From Pseudomonadota bacterium (GTDB taxonomy: Bacteria > Pseudomonadota > Gammaproteobacteria > Steroidobacterales > Steroidobacteraceae), in assembly GCA_021780395.1 (NCBI GenBank), contig JAJXYU010000059.1, positions 1 to 10,038 of the forward strand: a stretch of DNA of 10,038 nucleotides. The letters run 5' to 3'. Below, one piece after another: positions 6,807 through 10,038 of this stretch. The notes under the pieces are model-generated. The model was not told the DNA's origin and made no database searches. It saw nothing but the letters and a program-made list of their open reading frames with translations. Positions within the stretch are counted from its first letter, which is position 1; every line of letters starts with the position of its first letter. A program made the translations under genes and the position numbers.

Positions 6807-8863
6807 GCGAACTGGGAGCCGTCCCGCTGATCGTGATCTCGCGATCCCAGGACCACGTCGAGGCGATCAACAGTTCCCTGCGCAACGCCGGCCATCCGGT
6901 CCACTGCACGGGGCTTGCCGACACGGCCGATCTCGCCGATGCGCTGACGCAACTGGACCCGGAGATGGTCGTGATCTTCATCGAGGATCCGACGTTCGAT
7001 CTCGCGGGGACGATGCGCCTCCTGACCCAGGGAGCCCCGACGCTGCCGGTACTGATCGTCCGCGAACAGGTCGACGAAGCACAGATCGCGGCGGCGATGA
7101 CGCTCGGCGCGCGCGACGTCGTCTCCCTCGAGAACCGCGAGCGCCTGCAGGCGGTCGCAAGCCGCGAACTGCACGCTCACCGGCTCGAGCGGGCGCTCGA
7201 CAAGACGCTGTCGACCGCCCGCGAATACCGCGAGCAGCTGCAGAACTTCCTGCAAGGATCCGCCGACGCGATCTGCCTCGTGCAGGAAGGGATCGTGGTC
7301 GAGGCGAATCGAGCCTGGCTCGAGCTGTTCGGCTACTCGGGCGAGGACGCGCTCGCCGGCCAGCCGCTGATGGATCTCTTCGAGCAGGAGACTCACGTCG
7401 CGCTCAAGGGTGCGCTGGTCGCATGCCTGCAGGGCAAGTGGTCGGATCACGCCCTCAAGGTCCAGGCGCTGCTGTCCGACGGCTCCGCATTGCCGCTCGA
7501 AGTCGTCCTCACCCGGATCGAGCAGGACGGTGAGCCGGCGATCCGCCTGTGCGTCCCGGCACGGCGCAACGAAACCGCGGGGTTCGAGAACCAGCTGCAG
7601 GAGGCGGTCAAGAACGACGCATCGACCGGTTTCCTGCAGCTGCGCCACTTTGCCGCCGCACTGCGTGAGCGCTGCGCGCAGCCGGTCAAGGGCGGCGTGC
7701 GCGAGATCGCGCTCGTCGAGTTCGACCGCTTCGACGAGCTGCAGAGGACGATCGGCGTCCTCGCGTGCGAGGACCTCCTCGCGCAACTCGCCGATCTGCT
7801 GCGCGCACAGCTGACCCCGAGCGACCTGTGCGGTCGATTCGGCGGCGATGCGGTGATGGTGCTGCTCGAGCGCGGGACGCCGCGCGACGTCGAGGCATGG
7901 GCGGACAATCTCGTGAAGCGCGTGAGCCAGCAGACCTTCGCGATCGGCGACAAGACCCCCTCGGCGACGATCTCGGTCGGCATCGGCGCGATGTCGAGCT
8001 CGAAGCCGGACGTGAACGGCGCCGCGGCCGATGCGCTCGCCGCGGTCCGTCAGGGCCAGGAGCGCGGCGGCAACCAGGTCGTCGAGAATCGCCGGTCCGA
8101 CACCGAGCATCGGGTCCAGGCCTACGACGCGATCTGGGTCAAGCACATCAAGACCGCGCTGATGGAAAACCGCTTCCGGCTGGTCCAGCAACCGATCGCG
8201 AGCTTGCTCGGCGAGGACAAGGGGATGTTCGACGTGCTCGTCCGGATGCTCGACGAGCAAGGCACCGAGGTCTTGCCCGCGGAGTTCATCGCTGCCGCCG
8301 AGCGCAACGAACTGATGAAGAACATCGACCGCTGGGTGATCGGCGCGTCGATGTCCTTCAGCGCGAACCGCAAGGCCGAATGCATCTTCCTGCGGATATC
8401 GAAGGACACGATGCTCGACAAGACGCTCGCGGCCTGGCTAGAGACGCAATTGCGCGCGATCCGGGTCGAGCCGCGGCGCCTGTGCTTCCAGATCTCCGAG
8501 GAACTCGCGAATCAATACCTGCGGCAGACGATCGACCTTGCACGCACCCTGGGCGGACTCGGCTTCCGATTCGCGCTCGAGCACTTCGGCGCAGGCAGGG
8601 ATCCGATGAAGCTGCTCGCCGAGGTCGACGCGCACTTCATCAAGATCGACGGCTCCTTGATGCAAGGGCTCGCAACGAATCAGCTGCAGCAACAGCGCGT
8701 GAAGTCGCTGGTGGACGCGGCGAAGCGCAAGCGCGTCGAGACGATCGCCGAGCGCGTCGAGGACGCGAACACGATGGCCGTGCTGTGGCAGCTCGGGATA
8801 GAGTTCATCCAGGGCTTCTTCGTGAACGCTCCGGAAGACGTGACGATCTCCGGCGACCGCTGA
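6803..8863 (+). CDS. fimX: FimX-like degenerate REC-PAS-GGDEF-EAL c-di-GMP receptor of type IV pili
   Basis: In Pseudomonas and Xanthomonas, FimX binds c-di-GMP through an inactive EAL domain and acts with PilZ and the PilB ATPase to control pilus assembly at the pole. The 686-aa length is close to P. aeruginosa FimX. A receiver-like domain (1-125) lacks clear phosphoacceptor, Thr and Lys residues (REQV and SLEN where Thr and Lys are expected). A linker helix (about 126-148) leads to a PAS domain (about 149-255; [20 protein letters not shown]). The degenerate GGDEF domain (about 265-430) reads GGDAV at 347-351. The EAL domain (about 443-684) reads DVL (477-479) for EAL, Arg531 for the metal-binding Asn, and EHFGAG (593-598) for DDFGTG, but keeps QQP (462-464), Arg481, Glu566, Lys614 and QGF (670-672). 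It should bind but not hydrolyse c-di-GMP. The GTG start has AGGAG 8 nt upstream. It converges with parC. Confidence 0.92.
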   Translation: MSELGAVPLIVISRSQDHVEAINSSLRNAGHPVHCTGLADTADLADALTQLDPEMVVIFIEDPTFDLAGTMRLLTQGAPTLPVLIVREQVDEAQIAAAMTLGARDVVSLENRERLQAVASRELHAHRLERALDKTLSTAREYREQLQNFLQGSADAICLVQEGIVVEANRAWLELFGYSGEDALAGQPLMDLFEQETHVALKGALVACLQGKWSDHALKVQALLSDGSALPLEVVLTRIEQDGEPAIRLCVPARRNETAGFENQLQEAVKNDASTGFLQLRHFAAALRERCAQPVKGGVREIALVEFDRFDELQRTIGVLACEDLLAQLADLLRAQLTPSDLCGRFGGDAVMVLLERGTPRDVEAWADNLVKRVSQQTFAIGDKTPSATISVGIGAMSSSKPDVNGAAADALAAVRQGQERGGNQVVENRRSDTEHRVQAYDAIWVKHIKTALMENRFRLVQQPIASLLGEDKGMFDVLVRMLDEQGTEVLPAEFIAAAERNELMKNIDRWVIGASMSFSANRKAECIFLRISKDTMLDKTLAAWLETQLRAIRVEPRRLCFQISEELANQYLRQTIDLARTLGGLGFRFALEHFGAGRDPMKLLAEVDAHFIKIDGSLMQGLATNQLQQQRVKSLVDAAKRKRVETIAERVEDANTMAVLWQLGIEFIQGFFVNAPEDVTISGDR

Positions 8864-8871
8864 TCTCGCGA

Positions 8872-8887
8872 CACCGCGAACCCGGTG
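8872..8887. terminator. Weak hairpin between convergent fimX and parC
   Basis: CACCG (8872-8876) can pair with CGGTG (8883-8887) across a 6-nt loop, in the 34-nt gap between the two convergent stops. An alternative, mutually exclusive 5-bp stem pairs TCGCG (8866-8870) with CGCGA (8875-8879). Neither is followed by a T-tract, so this is not a classical intrinsic terminator. Confidence 0.15.
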
Positions 8888-8897
8888 CCGCGCCCAC

Positions 8898-10038
8898 TCA
8901 GGCGGGGCCGACCTCGAGACGATCGACCTGCTTGTAGGCGCGCGAGAAGCGCTGGCGGCGCTGTCCCTTGCGATCCTGGAACGCCTCGAGCGCCTCGTAG
9001 GCGAGCTTCATCGGCGCGCTGTTCCCGCTGTAAACGGTGAGCTGCTCGCCCGGCGCGACGACCGCGGTCGCGACCAGGTACTCCGCGCGGTCGGCCGATT
9101 TGCGCCCCGGTATCCCGTAGAGGTTCTGGCCCTTGCCGGACGCCATCTCCTCGATGTCGGCGCACTTCAACGCGAGCACCTCGCCCACGTCGTTCACGAG
9201 GATCGCGAACGCGTCCGCGCCCTTGATCGGCTGCGCCGGCAGCACGCGGGCGTTCTCGGGCACCTTCAGTACCGCCTTGCCCTTGCGATTGCGGGCGACC
9301 AGGTCCGCGAGCTTCGCCCGAAAGCCGTAGCCCGCGTCGCTCGCGATCAGCCAGCGATCCTCGGGCTCGCCGATCAGCACCGCGGCGAAGGTCGCACCGT
9401 CCGGCGGGTCGATCGACCCGGACAGGGGCTCGCCGTAACCGCGCGCGGCAGGCAGTGCGTGGGCATCGAGGCTGTAAGCCCGCCCGGTCGAATCGATGAA
9501 CACGGCCTGCTGCAGATTGCGTCCGCGCGCGGCGGCCTGGAACTCATCGCCCCCCTTGTAGGCGAGCGCGCGGGGGTCGATGTCGTGCCCCTTCGCCGCG
9601 CGCACCCACCCGAGCCGCGACAGCACCACCGTGACCGGCTCGCTCGCGATCAGATCGGTCTCGGAGATCGCCTGCGCCGCGGCCCGCTCGACGAGGCGCG
9701 TGCGCCGCGGGTCTCCGTACTCCTCGGCGTCGCTCTCGAGTTCCTCCCGCACCAGCTTCTCGAGACGCGCCTTGCTCTTCAAGGTCTTCTCGATCTCGTC
9801 GCGCTCCTCTTCGAGCTCGCGCTGCTCGCCCTTGATCTTCATCTCCTCGAGGCGCGCGAGGTGGCGCAACTTCGTCTCGAGGATCGATTCGGCCTGTACG
9901 TCGTCGAGCCCGAATCGCTGCATCAGAACCGGCTTCGGGTGATCCTCGGTGCGCACGATCCGGATCACCTCGTCGAGGTTCAGGTACGCGACCAGAAGTC
10001 CCGCGAGCACGTGCAGGCGCGCCGCGACCTTCTCGAGC
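8898..10038 (-). CDS. parC: DNA topoisomerase IV subunit A, C-terminal half (runs off right edge)
   Basis: ParC cuts and rejoins DNA in topoisomerase IV, working with ParE to decatenate daughter chromosomes. The window holds the last 379 or so codons of a gene usually near 750. The visible part starts in the breakage-reunion domain: [36 protein letters not shown] and [20 protein letters not shown] at the coiled-coil/C-gate, then a charged helix ([17 protein letters not shown]). The C-terminal beta-pinwheel begins near [20 protein letters not shown] and contains SDAGYGF and [12 protein letters not shown]. These segments match ParC rather than GyrA, and the strict GyrA-box (QRRGGKG) is absent; the C-terminus reads [22 protein letters not shown]. 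The catalytic Tyr and quinolone-resistance region are outside the window. The in-frame GTG at 10010 is internal; the frame stays open to the edge. Confidence 0.96.
   Translation of the reverse strand, partial: LEKVAARLHVLAGLLVAYLNLDEVIRIVRTEDHPKPVLMQRFGLDDVQAESILETKLRHLARLEEMKIKGEQRELEEERDEIEKTLKSKARLEKLVREELESDAEEYGDPRRTRLVERAAAQAISETDLIASEPVTVVLSRLGWVRAAKGHDIDPRALAYKGGDEFQAAARGRNLQQAVFIDSTGRAYSLDAHALPAARGYGEPLSGSIDPPDGATFAAVLIGEPEDRWLIASDAGYGFRAKLADLVARNRKGKAVLKVPENARVLPAQPIKGADAFAILVNDVGEVLALKCADIEEMASGKGQNLYGIPGRKSADRAEYLVATAVVAPGEQLTVYSGNSAPMKLAYEALEAFQDRKGQRRQRFSRAYKQVDRLEVGPA

Noticed and set aside
6653..8260. Minus-strand open frame of 535 codons opposite fimX
   Set aside because: It lies over recognisable REC-PAS-GGDEF-EAL coding sequence and shows only low-complexity repeats of leucine, arginine and aspartate.
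7765..8937. Plus-strand open frame of 390 codons in another frame of fimX
   Set aside because: Arg/Asp-rich frame-shifted reading of fimX with no start signal or motif.
8898..10038. GyrA instead of ParC
   Set aside because: Linker and C-terminal domain phrases follow ParC, and the strict GyrA-box is absent.
1..10038. Mobile element, phage, defence island, CRISPR or tRNA attachment site
   Set aside because: No transposase, integrase, terminal inverted repeat pair, spaced direct repeats or tRNA-like cloverleaf was found; gene order and composition look like core chromosome.

Overview
This window is an ordinary-looking chromosomal segment from a very GC-rich gammaproteobacterium with type IV pili. 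It is gene-dense, with nine protein genes and no tRNA, rRNA, insertion sequence, CRISPR array or phage gene that I can see. FimV and FimX (type IV pilus regulators), EpmA with a Lys34-type EF-P, PrmB, Psd and ParC together point to Gammaproteobacteria. The combination resembles the pseudomonad, xanthomonad and chromatiale side of the class, but the sequence alone does not fix a genus. From memory, psd, fimX and parC also lie within a few genes of each other in Pseudomonas aeruginosa, which supports the fimX call.

Layout, left to right. A minus-strand block holds prmB (3298-4200), aroC (2186-3283) and an aspartate-semialdehyde-dehydrogenase-like gene (usg type, 1140-2189). They are packed with a 14-nt gap and a 4-nt overlap. 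After 102 nt comes fimV (start 1037), which runs off the left edge. The fimV upstream region is conspicuously AT-rich, with a plausible sigma70 promoter and a symmetric operator-like dyad. A plus-strand pair, psd and epmA (4234-6044), diverges from prmB across only 33 nt and is joined by an ATGA overlap. efp (6055-6624, minus) converges on epmA with a 10-nt gap. fimX (6803-8863, plus) diverges from efp across a 178-nt region. parC (8898 to the right edge, minus) converges on fimX.

How the genes relate. EpmA lysylates EF-P on Lys34, and here enzyme and substrate genes lie tail to tail. FimV (peptidoglycan-binding polar hub, LysM) and FimX (degenerate c-di-GMP receptor) both control type IV pili and sit at the two flanks of a housekeeping core. 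That core covers chorismate synthesis, ribosomal protein uL3 methylation, phosphatidylethanolamine synthesis, translation elongation and chromosome decatenation.

I did not find an undescribed defence, mobile or biosynthetic system. The points worth a second look are the fimV operator-like dyad and AT-rich island, the overlapping prmB/psd promoters with a possibly leaderless prmB, the catalytic-residue losses in the Usg-like protein and FimX, and a micro-ORF abutting the fimX start.
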